NCBI GenBank assembly: GCA_963678675.1
Contig: OY783198.1
Span: forward strand, 20,136,684 to 20,200,683
Source: Xiphydria camelus
Lineage: Eukaryota > Arthropoda > Insecta > Hymenoptera > Xiphydriidae
Direction of reading: 5' to 3'
DNA length: 64,000 bases
Shown here: piece after piece, positions 31,554 to 42,420 of the stretch
Position numbering within the stretch: the stretch's first letter is position 1
Layout: every line of letters starts with the position of its first letter
Made by a program: the position numbers and the translations under genes
The notes under the pieces: generated by a model
Seen by the model: the letters and a program-made list of their open reading frames with translations, nothing else
Told to the model about the DNA's origin: nothing
Databases searched by the model: none

Positions 31554-32538
31554 CCTAAATTATCGACGCTAACGACAAATCGTTTCCAACATATTTAAAA
31601 CTGCTCCGCGCTTCTCAAAGAAAAATCGGACCACATACGTAGGTACGTCCGGCCTACGTTTAACAGTAACGCGACTTCTCTCGGCGACGAAAAGTGGCCC
31701 GGCAGCCAGAAACGATATATATACGCTCGACCAAAAGTTAACTCGTTCTCGTCGCGACAGCAGGAATGTCCCGTAAGATTCACGAGGGAACATTAAATTT
31801 GTGATCGGGTCCGCGAAGATTTCGGGTCGTTTCGTCTCGCCGGATAATCATCTATCGCGCATACGCTTGCACGACTACACGCGCGATTCGCAAACGCGAA
31901 CGTCGCGCACGGTCTCGCCCGCGTGGAGCAATAATTACGCGCGTAGCGTGTGCGTTGCATTATGCGCGGGTACACGCGAAGCCAGCGCGGCGCGTGGCTC
32001 CGGCGCGCGTCGATGCGATCTGTGAGGACTCCGGGACGGTAACGCGGAGCGACCGCGTTGAGTGATCGCGCGCGCGCACGGTCGACGTGCAATTTCGAAA
32101 ACTGGTAAGACCGGTCAACCGCCGCGCGCGGTGTGCGAGAGAGCGCGGCGAGAACCGCACGCCGCGAGAGAGAGACGCGGCGTTTCGCCGTAGGAACGCG
32201 CGAGATGCAATTTCCGAATTAATCGCGCAATTCGGGGATCGAATCCGCGTCGAGTGTTGGGTCCTTCTCAATTTCGTCGACAGCGAACCAATTCGATTCG
32301 AGTCGATAGACGCGGTTTCGCTCGATGAACGCGCGGGATCGATCCCCGCGCCTCGTCCGGCGCGATCGACGAGATATGTATAGGTACACGTGCGTAAGCA
32401 CCCTGCGTACGGCGTACCGCGGTTCTGCGCGATCGGATGATTTCGGATCTCGCGTTGAATCATCTCGCGTCGACTTCTTCGCGGGACACTGTATTCTTTT
32501 CTTTTTGCGCACATCTCTTCTCTCTCCCTTACATTTCA
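31554..32538. other. Unassigned, very CpG-rich sequence
   Basis: Dense CGCG motifs. The 184-codon minus frame (31960-32514) and the 98-106-codon frames opposite it are Arg/Ser-rich without domains, so they are rejected. AATTAATCGCG..GATCG patterns are typical of the background. Confidence 0.5.
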
Positions 32539-32696
32539 TACACTGTGAAAAAGGCTGCGGTGTGGATCTACCTTAACCACTTTTGGTGTCAGATAACAAT
32601 GGCAAAAAATTGAATGACACCAGTTGTGGTACATATAGGTAGGTCCACACTGGTGGGGAATGGTGTTAAAAATGAACACTGCTTTTTTACCGTGTA
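32539..32696. mobile_element. MITE family H, copy 2 (best preserved)
   Basis: TACACTGTGAAAAAGGCTGC at the left and GCTTTTTTACCGTGTA at the right, bounded by TA. Inner palindromic arms GGTGTGGATCTACC..ACCACTTTTGGTGTCA and TGACACCAGTTGTGGT..GGTCCACACT. Matches H1 and H3. 158 bp, non-coding. Confidence 0.85.
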
Positions 32697-32816
32697 CGTC
32701 CGTATTCCATACAGAGAGAGCAGAAAAAAAGAATAAGAATTGCTTGAAAGATATATTTTATTTCTGCTAAATATAAATACAAAGATAACGCTATTTTCTT
32801 AAAAAAAATAATCGTT

Positions 32817-33232
32817 ATACTCGGAGAAAAATTTAGTTAAAAGAACCATAATTTAACCAGAAATCGTAGTCGATCTTGGCGCCAATCATAATTCTATAGT
32901 TGTTCTATGCAGTAAGATTCTGGTTATAGTAACAAGAGCTTAGAATTGCTGCAACCAAGTTAACTTGTTGCAGTATGGTCGATAAATGTTCCCAGTCTTT
33001 TTTTATAATTGACACTACCATGCAGTAATATTATTGATCTACTTTTGTGGTCAATCTAACCATGGTGCATGGCTATCATAAATTACAGCCTCGTCGTTAC
33101 TACAATCACGATACAAAAGTTATTTCGACTGCATTCATGATCTGTTTAATTATAAATATGGTGCTATATTAACAATGAAAATTCAACCTTGCGATTACGG
33201 TTGATTATTTTACCACTCACTTTTCTCTCAGT
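32817..33232. mobile_element. Putative MITE I
   Basis: AT-rich unit with tips TACTCGGAGAAAAATTTAG at the left and CACTTTTCTCTCAGTTC at the right, resembling the CACTGAGA class but diverged. Interior hairpins such as GGCGCCAATCATAATTC and ATTGTGCATGG-like motifs are present. No second copy exists here, so the boundaries are uncertain. Confidence 0.45.
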
Positions 33233-35278
33233 TCTTTCAGTATTATCACGCCCTATACATAGTACGTTGCCAAATTCTCCGGTTCAATTTTGCCATTTCC
33301 TTCGCGACCCCCATCGATTAATCCCCGTACGCGCCCCCTCTCATCCGTCCCGATGATTCCATTCCCGACGAGGCGATCCGCGCGCGCGAAACGTTCGAAC
33401 GGGTTTAAAGAGGCGGTAAACAAAGGGCTCGTCCTCGAAAAGCTGCAACAATTTTTTTGCCAGGTTAAGTGCCTTTATGCGAAACGGGTATAGACTATGG
33501 CCGCTCGGTGGTCGTAATAAAGCAGAGCCTAGCGATGGTGGGCAGACTTTGGCATTGTGATGCAAATGTGTCTAATCGGCCGAGCTAGCCGACCATATGT
33601 CCGTTGCCGCACAGACGAGCTCCTCCGCGTGTGCGGCCGCGCCACACACTCGCGCTCCCAATCGAAGAGCACGCTCACCTAACCATTAACCATTATTACA
33701 TACTAATGACGATCGCGGACATGCTTAGTTAATGCCATTATGTTACGTCGAACGAAATGTCGGACCCTCCCTCGGCCTCGGCTAACAGTCATTCGGAGGC
33801 GTATAGGTAGGACAACGCACGGTTTGTCGGGTGTGTTGCGCGCAGGAGCGAAAAAATGATACCGAACGGCAAGTCGCGCGTCGCACAACCGCGTGCGACG
33901 TTGGTCGATCGCGCGAGGGGGTAGAATAATGCGACGCCTGCATGAGCGGACGCGCTAGTGGTAACTGCCGTCGTGCAGACAAAGATGCTGCCCGCGAACC
34001 GCCGAGGCGAACCAGGCTGCTTGGTAGTGTCTGGGTTCTGCGAGGCGGTAAAGACGAATATCGTTATCTCAAATTGCGCTCTTTTTTTTTGTATTTTGAG
34101 AGACAAAGAAGCTCGTGGATAATTTATCGCAAAATGTATGGAACTGCATGATCTGAAAGTGTCGGAGCATAATATTTTTAAATAGACTAGCTTTTAAAGT
34201 AACAGACATTTAAAATTGAACGTAATAAAAATTCTCGGCAATGGTGAATTGAAGAGTCGTGCAGTTTGAAAAATTATCGTCTAATTTTAGAGGATTGGAA
34301 AGCCACTGTAAAATCTACGCTCGCGACTATATCTCTGACGCTTGGCAACGGCGAGTCGAGAGATCGACTTGTGGAGATTCTCGAATCCACGTCACCGGTT
34401 CGTGTTACCAGTTTGCAGCGGCAGTTGGTACGCGCGCGCATGAGAGAGAGAGAGAGAGAACGGGTGAGAAGGGGGGAGTCGAAGAGAAAGAAGACGGCCC
34501 GACGTATATTTAGGCTCGATTATTTATGATTACGATTATTTCAGGCCACTTTCCGCTGCTTTATCGGGTGTTTAGCATGCGCCTCGTACGCGAATTCAGG
34601 ACGCGGCGAGGAGTCCGAGTCCGCGGCGCTGGTGTGCGCGGGAGCTTTCCGTTGCGCGGCTTCGAGAAGTCGACGATGCGGGATCGAGAAATTCTCGACA
34701 GTCCGGTATTTTATTCTCGTCGTTCGTGGCACTCGTTCTCGCAGAAGCGCCGAGAACGAAAGAGACCAGCAAATTTCGATTTTATCGCAACCTCGGCTGC
34801 AAAATTAACGTCGGATTTTCGGAGAATAATTCCCGTCTCCGGTCGTTTGTCATTTCTCCATACTCCCCGCCGTTAAGCGAAGAACGTGACAATCTTTGAA
34901 ATATTAATTCGGGCGGTACGCAATGAATCTGTAACGTGTAACTTGGCAAAGCCGAGGGAAATGTGTATACGCGTGTTTCTGTTAATGCGCGCTATTTTTA
35001 CTTCGGAAGGACCGTCGGTAGAACTAACGCGTCATCCGGTATAACGGGACGTTCGATAGTTATTGCGTCGGCGAAACGGTGCTCCAGTTCCGCGACGCGA
35101 TACTCGATTATTATCGCCGTCGTCGGCTTCTGCCGTTGCGTAAACGACGATTCTGCGTACGGATGAAGTGCAATATCGCGTGTCCGCGAAGACGCAATTT
35201 GTTCGAAAAGAGGGGAGAGAAATTATAGTCGTGAATCGTCCGAGGGAGCTTTAGCGTGAGATGAGATTAATGATACTA
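33233..35278. other. Unassigned sequence including a complex unique stretch at 33400-33760
   Basis: Outside 33400-33760 the region is CpG-rich with overlapping short frames. It contains a GA run at 34442-34458. No gene or repeat copy is supported. Confidence 0.5.
33400..33760. promoter_or_regulatory. Candidate conserved non-coding island
   Basis: Complex, non-repetitive sequence including GGTAAACAAAGGG (forkhead-like), CAACAATTTTTTTGCCAGG, GTCGTAATAAAGC, GATGCAAATGTG (octamer-like), GTCTAATCGG, CCATTAACCATTATTAC and TTAATGCCATTATG. A minus-strand donor-like GTTAG|GTGAGCG lies near 33676. The density of transcription-factor cores and the lack of repeats suggest an enhancer; this is inference only. 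Confidence 0.25.
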
Positions 35279-35405
35279 TCTATTCTGTACAAGATATAAG
35301 CGCTATAAGATGCTACATTCTATAAAATTACACAGTTTTTTCATGTAACTTTAGAGAATGTAGCACTCCACAGAGCTTACAGTTTTGTACACAACAGCGC
35401 CCCAC
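35279..35405. repeat. Imperfect palindrome of about 125 bp
   Basis: TCTGTACAAGATATAAGCGCT..GATGCTACATTCTATAAAATTACA on the left pairs with TGTAACTTTAGAGAATGTAGC..AGCTTACAGTTTTGTACA on the right, around a short CAGTTTTTTCA loop. Could be a fold-back MITE or a transcribed hairpin. No other copy here. Confidence 0.75.
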
Positions 35406-38258
35406 AAAAATAAAATTTTATTCGCAATCTCGTACGAAACAAATTTTTCTCTACTCTCTCGCGCAAGTTCACAAGATTCTTTCAAACATCGAGACAGTGA
35501 TAACGGTGCCGAACACGTCGGAATCCCTCGAGACGGACTCGAAGGTGCCGACTTCCGTGTACGCCCGACGCGGCGCGCGATAGACGAGAGCTCGCCCACA
35601 AAACTGTCCGGGAGAGGGACAGAGGTGAGGAACAATCGGGCCGGTACTTCGGATACACAAATACGCCACGAATTTAATGGGATCGTGCGTGACGTCATCG
35701 AGGCGTTTGTTTAATGAGTGGCTACCAGGCAGCCCTGCCGCCCCCTCAACCCCTCTCGCGAGTCAACCGCGCGGTTCCGGACCGAAGCCGAACGAGAGAC
35801 GGAGACGGAGCGCGAGCGAGCGTGTGAGCGCGCGCGCGCGAGAGAGAAAGAGGAACCACGCTAGCGGTGTGCCGCGAGCCGTCCAGTGGAGGGAGGCGGG
35901 AACGCGCGCGAGGGCGAGAGAGAGAGAGTGGGAGCGAGCGAGGGTGGGAGCGAGATGGAATGGGAGTGTGGTAGTATCGTGTCGGACGCTGGACGAGGCG
36001 CACGCTCCGTGCGAACCACGCGTTTTCACGCGGATCTACGGGGAAAGAGTGTTTTCGCGAGGATTCCGCGCGCGCCATCGAGCGATCCCGAAGGATTCCG
36101 ACGCGCTCGGCAGGGGCGCCGATTGGTCGAGTCGGGAAGGAAGTGGTTGCAGCCGATGCGGGATGGACGAGTCGGCCACGTGAGCCGCGTCGCGACGTTT
36201 GCGACGAGTAGAGTTTCTCGGGGCGAGAAACCGTAGCGAAGAGAGGAGAGCGCGTGGTGCGACGCGCGTCGCTGTTTTAATTCGTGCCGTAGCGATTGAC
36301 ACGCGCCGTGCGGCCGACCGAAGCGATCCGCGCGAAATCGAGCGACACCGTTATTCTACACGTCACGGCCGATCGCGAGTTTTCGAGACGCGCTTTCGGA
36401 GCCGGCTCATCGGACCACGTGCTCCGGCGGGGAACGTGTGCGCGGTTCGGAGAGGGGGGATAGAGGAGGAGGAATCGATGGGAGCGAAGGAAGGTGCCAC
36501 GGCGGTGTTTACGAGGGGAACTCTACCGAAGTCGAGAAGTGACCTTACGCTCGGTGCGCGTGAATGGCATGAGATTTGTTCTCTTTTGTGACTTTTCGCC
36601 TCGCGATTCCTTCGCGTAGCCGCATCTCGCGCTCGTGACGCGAGGACCCCGGTCGACTCTGCGACTGATTCGCGTACTGCACACGCGTATTCGAGAGTGT
36701 CGGCTGTACCCGCCGTCGACGCTCGACGGGTACCGATCGCCCGGGAGTCGTAGGAGTCGTAAATATTAACGACGGACGATCGGGAGAAAGCCCCGCGAAT
36801 GAAAGAGATGTTATTTTTCTCTCGATTGGAAAGCGGACCGTGGAGACGTTTCGATCCGACGCCTCGATGAACGTTCGGTTTTCGGCGGCTTCCGTCATTT
36901 TAAAGGACGCGTGTACGTGCCACACTAGCCGCGAGTTGTCCTTTTCCACGCGCCGCCGCCACGCTACATTATAACGGATCCCAAAACAGGCGCGTAACGC
37001 GCGGGACAAAAACGGTGTTTTGCCGCGCTCTCGAGAAAGTCCCCCGTGGAGTCCGACTCCTCGGGTCCGCGGACACGAAAAACAAAGTGCGCGCGTAATA
37101 CCTACGCCGCTTGGTTCACATTGTGCGGCGTATCTGTAAATAGATTATACGTATATACACGTACATAGCCGCGCGCGCGCGCGCTCTTATCGAACTGATA
37201 TTAATCCGTGGACATTTCTTACGTTCGGTGTGATTTAAACTGACAAAAAAAAACTCGTTAAGTCGACTCGACGGTGTATCGAAAGACGTGCGCGTTTTGG
37301 TGCGCGTTGGAAAGAGCGAGGGAAATTCCCGCAACGCCGAGTCGGTACAGCGGTGGGCCGCCGCGGGCCGGTGGACGAAGGAGGAATAGGAGGCAGGCGG
37401 AAGGGAAAGTATTAACTGCGGATTCCCCGGTCCTCAAAGATCGCCATTGGGACCTCGCAGTGGATCGCGCCGTCGACGCATAGCTCTGTACCCTTCTCGT
37501 CAGTCGGTAAGTCCCCGTCGTATCGTTATTTCGACGCGAAATCTAGAGAGCCGAGTCGGTCGGCCGCTGCGGCGCATCCATGCCGCCCCTGGAAACGCGC
37601 CAATCGAGAGGCGTCGGTCGGCTTGTCCGGCAGGGAAGGAGGTGGGAAAGAATATCGCGAGATTCCTCGGCCCGTACATTTTACGACAGTTTCGACGGGG
37701 CCTGTAAAGCGCGCAGGGGCGATCGCGCGAAAGCTCCTCGGCCGTAAAATGCCGCGATGACCGGAAATGGCAGTTAATTAAAATACATATTACCGGGTAG
37801 GTGGTATCGGAATAGTTGCCCGCGAGATTGCGGCGATGCGCTCGCGTGAGAGTGCGCGCGCGAATTCGTGTTGGTGCGCCTCGCGATGAAGCGCGGCGTG
37901 GCGCACGGTGCAGCGCACCTCTCGACGAGCGAACGACGGGTCGATTTTCCGCGAGATATATTATACACCTGGTTCTTTTGCGTTTATGTGCTCGTTAATT
38001 GGCATCTATTAGAAAACTGGTCAGTTGCGTGTAGATGTTTCATTTTGCCTTGTTAAAGCTACATTGTAGATTGACGATTAAATATTTTTAAACGATTAAA
38101 CGCACGAATATGAAAGTTACCAGAGCGGTTTCAGGCAATAGGTTAAACTAGTAACGATATCTAAATGAGCTGTGCTGATGTTTCGAAATTTTCTCATTAT
38201 GTAATTGAAATTGCTCGAATTGTATTGAAATGTCAAATTTCCGAAAAAAACGGATGCA
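35406..38258. other. CpG island-like block with a plus-strand donor
   Basis: 35700-37600 is the most promoter-like part of the window, very rich in CGCG and GAGCGAG. It has many mutually overlapping frames up to 168 codons, none with a domain. CGTCAGTCG|GTAAGTCCCC at about 37507 is a good donor. A short frame from an ATG at 36478 has no motif. A first exon ending at 37506 is possible but not shown. 37990-38258 is AT-rich and unassigned. Confidence 0.35.
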
Positions 38259-38375
38259 TGCACGGTAAAGAAGTGGTGTTAATTTATGAACACTACATCT
38301 GGTGTCATTCAATCTTATGCTTTTGTTATTTAACAATAAAAGTGGTCCATATAGGTCAACACCGCAAAATTGTTT
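38259..38375. mobile_element. MITE family H, copy 3 (inverted)
   Basis: Reads as the reverse complement of H2: GCACGGTAAAGAAGTGGTGT at the left, then TCTGGTGTCATTCAATCTTA, AAAAGTGGTCCATATAGGTC and AACACCGCAAAATTGT at the right. The outer right tip is lost. Confidence 0.82.
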
Positions 38376-38438
38376 AGAGAGTGTGCGCATTCTATTGGGA
38401 CTTAAAGTAAGGATAAGAGAAAATGATAAAATATCGCT

Positions 38439-38693
38439 GTACCGAGAAAACGTTTAATTTGTAGTTGATAAATGTTTCTTTGAATGTGACGAAATGAACA
38501 GTTTATTGGACCAAATAAATATTTGTTAACTGTTGCAATATTTATTCGGCAAAATTAGATCCTTTGAAGTGACCATTTAAACGAAATAAACATTTTAATA
38601 ATTAACGTATATTTCCTTGTCGTAACGAAATATTTATTGCGCCGTATTTGAAATTACATTTATTAACTATCGATAAACTGTTTTCTCGGTGTG
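38439..38693. mobile_element. MITE family B, copy 4
   Basis: GTACCGAGAAAACGTTTAAT at the left and AACTGTTTTCTCGGTGTGC at the right, in inverted orientation relative to B1 (GTCGTAACGAAATATTTATT, GCGCCGTATTTGAAATTACA). It retains the full length of about 255 bp. Non-coding. Confidence 0.87.
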
Positions 38694-39796
38694 CGTGTAT
38701 CCTTTGGAGTTAAGGCCCAGCGTCTTTGTTCATTGATACCGCTGCAGTTCTCGCGATCCCGAACAGTCCCACCGCGACGTCTTTTTTCCCCGATATAATC
38801 GCCGGTGTGGAATACCAATCAGCACGCTATTAGTTCTCACAATCGGTTCCCGTAGAAGAGCGGCCGTGGAGTCCGCGGCGCGGCCGACGAGATCGAAAGT
38901 TATAAACGATCGGTTTCTGCGGCTCGATAAAAACTCGCCCGTTTAACGCCCGAAGCTTGCAGCCCGGCGCGCCGGAGAAAGTACGACGATCCCATCGATT
39001 GCGTACAATGTGTACACTATACGGGGGCGAAGAATTACCGCGTCGGGAGAGCGCGCCGCGATATAAATTATTTTATCGCGTCTGGCTCCCGAGACGCGCG
39101 GCGGCGCGCGTTGCGTGGCCAATCGCGCGGGCCTCTCGAAATCGCTCTATGAAATTAATCGTCAAAATTGCATCCGGCCGCGCGTCAAGCATCGGCGCTC
39201 TTCAGGCGTCGCTTCGCGAAGCGCGCGATAAGGCCGTGCGATCCGCGCGGCGTTTCGTACCGGGCGATGGACCGGAAAAATCCGCGCAGACTCCCGCGCT
39301 CTCTTTCCTCCCCCTCTATCGAGATGCGACGAGGAGTACCGGGAGGGTGGGGGTGAGGGCGATTAATAGCGACAGGCACTCGATCGCGTTTCCACCGGCG
39401 ATCGAGTCATTTCGATCCTTCCGCCCGATAATATGCGGCAAATCGACTGACGCCAATGCGCCTGATGAGCCCGTCCCTCTCCCCACCACACGGAAAGCAA
39501 CGACGCGACGGCGCGTTGTCCGTCCGGTGATGTCGTTTGATCAACGACATTCTCTTTCCTTCAGAGAGGATTAATAATTATACGCGAGTCGTGACGAAAT
39601 GCAGAAATCCCGCGTAAATTGAATGACGTAGGCCGAGCGATCACGTGACCGCGCGTCACAGACTAACGACGATCCCGGGACGTCGACCTTTCTTTTTCTT
39701 TTCCCCCTCGTCCCGTTTGACTCGCTGCGACGGTGAGAGAGAGACGATCGCGGCGTTAAATCCGAGATCCGAGGAAAGTGACGACGTCGCCTCGCG
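38694..39796. other. Unassigned CpG-rich sequence
   Basis: Includes a 205-codon plus-strand frame at 38957-39574, which is Arg/Ser/Ala-rich with no domain or flanking signals; rejected as a gene. Nothing else. Confidence 0.5.
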
Positions 39797-39969
39797 TACA
39801 CTCAAACAAATTTGGCCACAGCTAGAAAATTATAGTAATAGCAGTGTGATAATTTTCTTCGCAATAGCAAGAATCCTTGCTACGCTAGCAATATTTTTCT
39901 AGTTGTCACCAAATAACGTCTGAGGCAGCCAGAAATATAGCTGGATTAGCTAAATATTTTTTTCAGTGT
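39797..39969. mobile_element. MITE family N
   Basis: GTACACTCAAACAAATTTGG at the left and AAATATTTTTTTCAGTGTA at the right, with subterminal CCACAGCTAG and AGCTGGATTAGCTA. TA-bounded, about 172 bp, single copy here. Belongs to the CACTGA-type tip group. Confidence 0.7.
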
Positions 39970-40308
39970 ACACTCGCGCGATGGAAAAATCACGGGAGAG
40001 GAGCACGATCGACGCGCGTCTCCGTAATCGATTCGACATTCGATCCGATGACTCAGTCGCCGCCGAGTTTCAATTCTTTCGCAATGATAATTGGCTCGTA
40101 CCTGCGCCTGTAGACGCGCGGCGGAGTATAACGGGTAATTATCACCGCGCGCGCGTCCACATGCACGCGTCTCGCGCGATCGACGGATCTCGAAAGCCCA
40201 GGCTGGGCTCGCTTCGCGCGCGGACGGACATTCCCGCGCGGTCGGCCGCGGCGCGCGAACGCGACGCGGAGTGACTGCGGCTGTTAATTATCGGGCAGCG
40301 TGCAGAGA

Positions 40309-40311
<3 letters not shown>

Positions 40312-40339
<28 letters not shown>
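40312..40339. repeat. (GA)14 microsatellite
   Basis: Perfect GA run followed by ACGCGG. Confidence 0.95.
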
Positions 40340-40342
<3 letters not shown>

Positions 40343-40409
40343 CGGACAATTACAGAGAGTGTTTACAATCTAGCCGGCAAGTGGCAATCATTCGTGCCAA
40401 TTAATGAGT

Positions 40410-40760
40410 GTCCGAGTTAAATTCCTTAATTCCCGGCAATTATGCGGACTATAATTAGCGCGGCGGTGACTACCGCGCGGCGGTTGAGAGGGCTCGACGA
40501 AGGGGGGGGGGGAGGAGACGGCAGTGAGAAGAAGCGGCGGCGGCGGCTACGTTCGAATCGAGCGCGTCGAGTGTCGCCGGAGACAGCCGGATATACACTC
40601 GGGCCGGCGATTAATAATTAATAGCCGCAGGGGCCGTTAATTAATCGGGCCGCGCGCGGCGCGACTGTATACTAATTACAATTTATAATTAAACAGCTAA
40701 ACTTCCTCGGGGTACGCGCACGGTCAGCGGAACCCGCTCGGCGTAATTAATATGATTAAT
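40410..40760. promoter_or_regulatory. Candidate regulatory island rich in TAATTA cores
   Basis: Within 350 bp there are many homeodomain-type cores (CAATTAATGAG, ACTATAATTAGCG, GCGATTAATAATTAATAGCC, CGTTAATTAATCGG, CTAATTACAATTTATAATTA, GTAATTAATATGATTAATCG) in a GC-rich setting. This is denser than anywhere else in the window. A homeodomain-bound enhancer is the inference; composition alone could also produce such cores. Confidence 0.3.
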
Positions 40761-41992
40761 CGTTCCGCGAATTGTTCGCCGTCTCGAGATCGTCCTCGCA
40801 ATCGTCGTCTGCGATCCGTCCCCCCGCGCGCGCTACTCCTTTCCGTATCCGTGCCGGGATAATTCGGCGAAGCGTACGGGGGAGACGGGGAGACCGTGAT
40901 TCGATTCGAAATTAATTCGGGTCGAGGACGCGTCCTCCGGTTGGCGAGCGTCTCTCAAAACGACGAACTCGAGGTCGACGCGGAGCGATCCGAGATCGAT
41001 CTCGATACCGATAGGCACGATTTTCTCGAAATCGTATAAATGAAAGCTAAAAACGTGCTCTCTATAGATACACGCTTCCCTCGAAAATGCAACACGGCGC
41101 GCGCAATCGATGCGAGTGACGCTCGTTAGCGGCCGCGCTTTCTATATTATTCATCGCCTCCTCGAACGCGTCTCCTACCCGTACAAGGGAGCAAACACGC
41201 CTATACCCTCTCGGAGACACGCGCGCGGCAGCGTCGCGTCGCACGATTGGTAAATACACGAAAATATTCCGCGGTAAATTACTATCATTAGCGCGACGCG
41301 CGGAGGGAACGGGGATGCCGAGACGCGCGGGAGGGCTGAGGGGTGAGAGAGGAAGAACGAGAGGGAGGGGGTGAATCAAATGATAAATCTATCGGCGGAG
41401 CGGCTCGAGGCAAGACGGAGGAACATTAGTGTGTAAATGAGGCGGGGCGATGAGGGAGAGGGGGGTGGCGGAAAACAACCCCCATCTGATATTAATAAGA
41501 AATCCTTCGCGTTTGTACACAATGAAGGTTTTCATGTATACATAGGACACACGGACGAACGCCTACAGACTCATCGTCGTAATAATCGCGGGTATATACC
41601 TATACGCTCACGCGTAACTCCGCGGATACGGCGTATACGCGCGAAAATGTATACCTCTCGCGATGTGCGTGCATGTGTCACCTATACGCTCTCGCGCAAC
41701 GCATCGACTCTCCTCTTCTCTCGCTCTCGATACGTCCGCGCGATCGTGTCGGTGTGTGCGGGTGTATGTGTACGAGAGACGGACTGATTGTATTTTTCTG
41801 AATCAATATCATTAATGTAATACAGCGAGGGTGCCTGATGAAGGCTCGATTACGCCCGGAAAAATCCCGGGCAGTTCCGAGAGCTTCTAATCCGAACTCG
41901 CTTCTCCGCTTGAACTCACTTCTTCGCTTGTACGGATAGCAGAGCCCTCCGCACGGGAGGCTTATACCACCTCGTCGCTTAAGCCGGGATAC

Positions 41993-42150
41993 GGACTATG
42001 CGCGATTCGTGATGTTTGATTCGCAATGCGCCTCGTGTGCAAGCAGTTTGTGTAGAATGATGCGTTTGAATTTGATGTGTCCTAAGACGGATACGTGAAT
42101 TCGTGCAAACTAGCGCGCTGCGAATTAAAATTACGAATCGCGCATAGTCT
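41993..42150. repeat. GC-rich fold-back of about 158 bp
   Basis: GGACTATGCGCGATTCGT (41993 on) continues to TTGATTCGCAATGCGC and pairs with GCGCTGCGAATTAAAA..ACGAATCGCGCATAGTCT ending at 42150. Arms of about 39 bp with few mismatches surround an 80-bp loop. Unlike the AT-rich MITEs its arms are CpG-rich. MITE D1 begins 9 bp downstream. Confidence 0.85.
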
Positions 42151-42158
42151 GTAGGACT

Positions 42159-42420
42159 TCCATTGAGAAAAAAATTTGATCAATGTAACCAAAATCTTGG
42201 AGACGACGACCAAAATGTTTGATGAAATATGGATTCTCCGCCTGTTTGGTTAAACTAACAATTTTTTGATTAGAATAACTGAATATTTAGTTACAAAAAA
42301 TTAAACATTTAGTTAAAACAAATAAATATTTTCTTCGACTGACCAGAATTTTCGTTAGAATAACTAAACGCGTTTAACTAGATGCATTTAGTTATTTCAA
42401 CCTAATTATTTTTCTCAGTA
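42159..42420. mobile_element. MITE family D, copy 1
   Basis: TCCATTGAGAAAAAAATTTG at the left and TTATTTTTCTCAGTA at the right. Shared family motifs are AATCTTGGAGACGACGACCA, GTTTGATGAAATATGGAT and CCGCCTGTTTGGTTAA. Copies lie at 51960-52180 (same orientation) and 56387-56734 (inverted). Non-coding. Confidence 0.85.

Larger units (their letters stand above)
39970..41992. other. Unassigned CpG-rich sequence with GA and G runs
   Basis: (GA)n at 40312-40339 and a G-run at 40504-40513. Apart from the island at 40410-40760, frames here (up to 116 codons at 41437-41787) have no domain. Confidence 0.5.

Noticed and set aside
38957..39574. 205-codon plus-strand frame
   Set aside because: Composition-driven frame without domain or conserved pattern.
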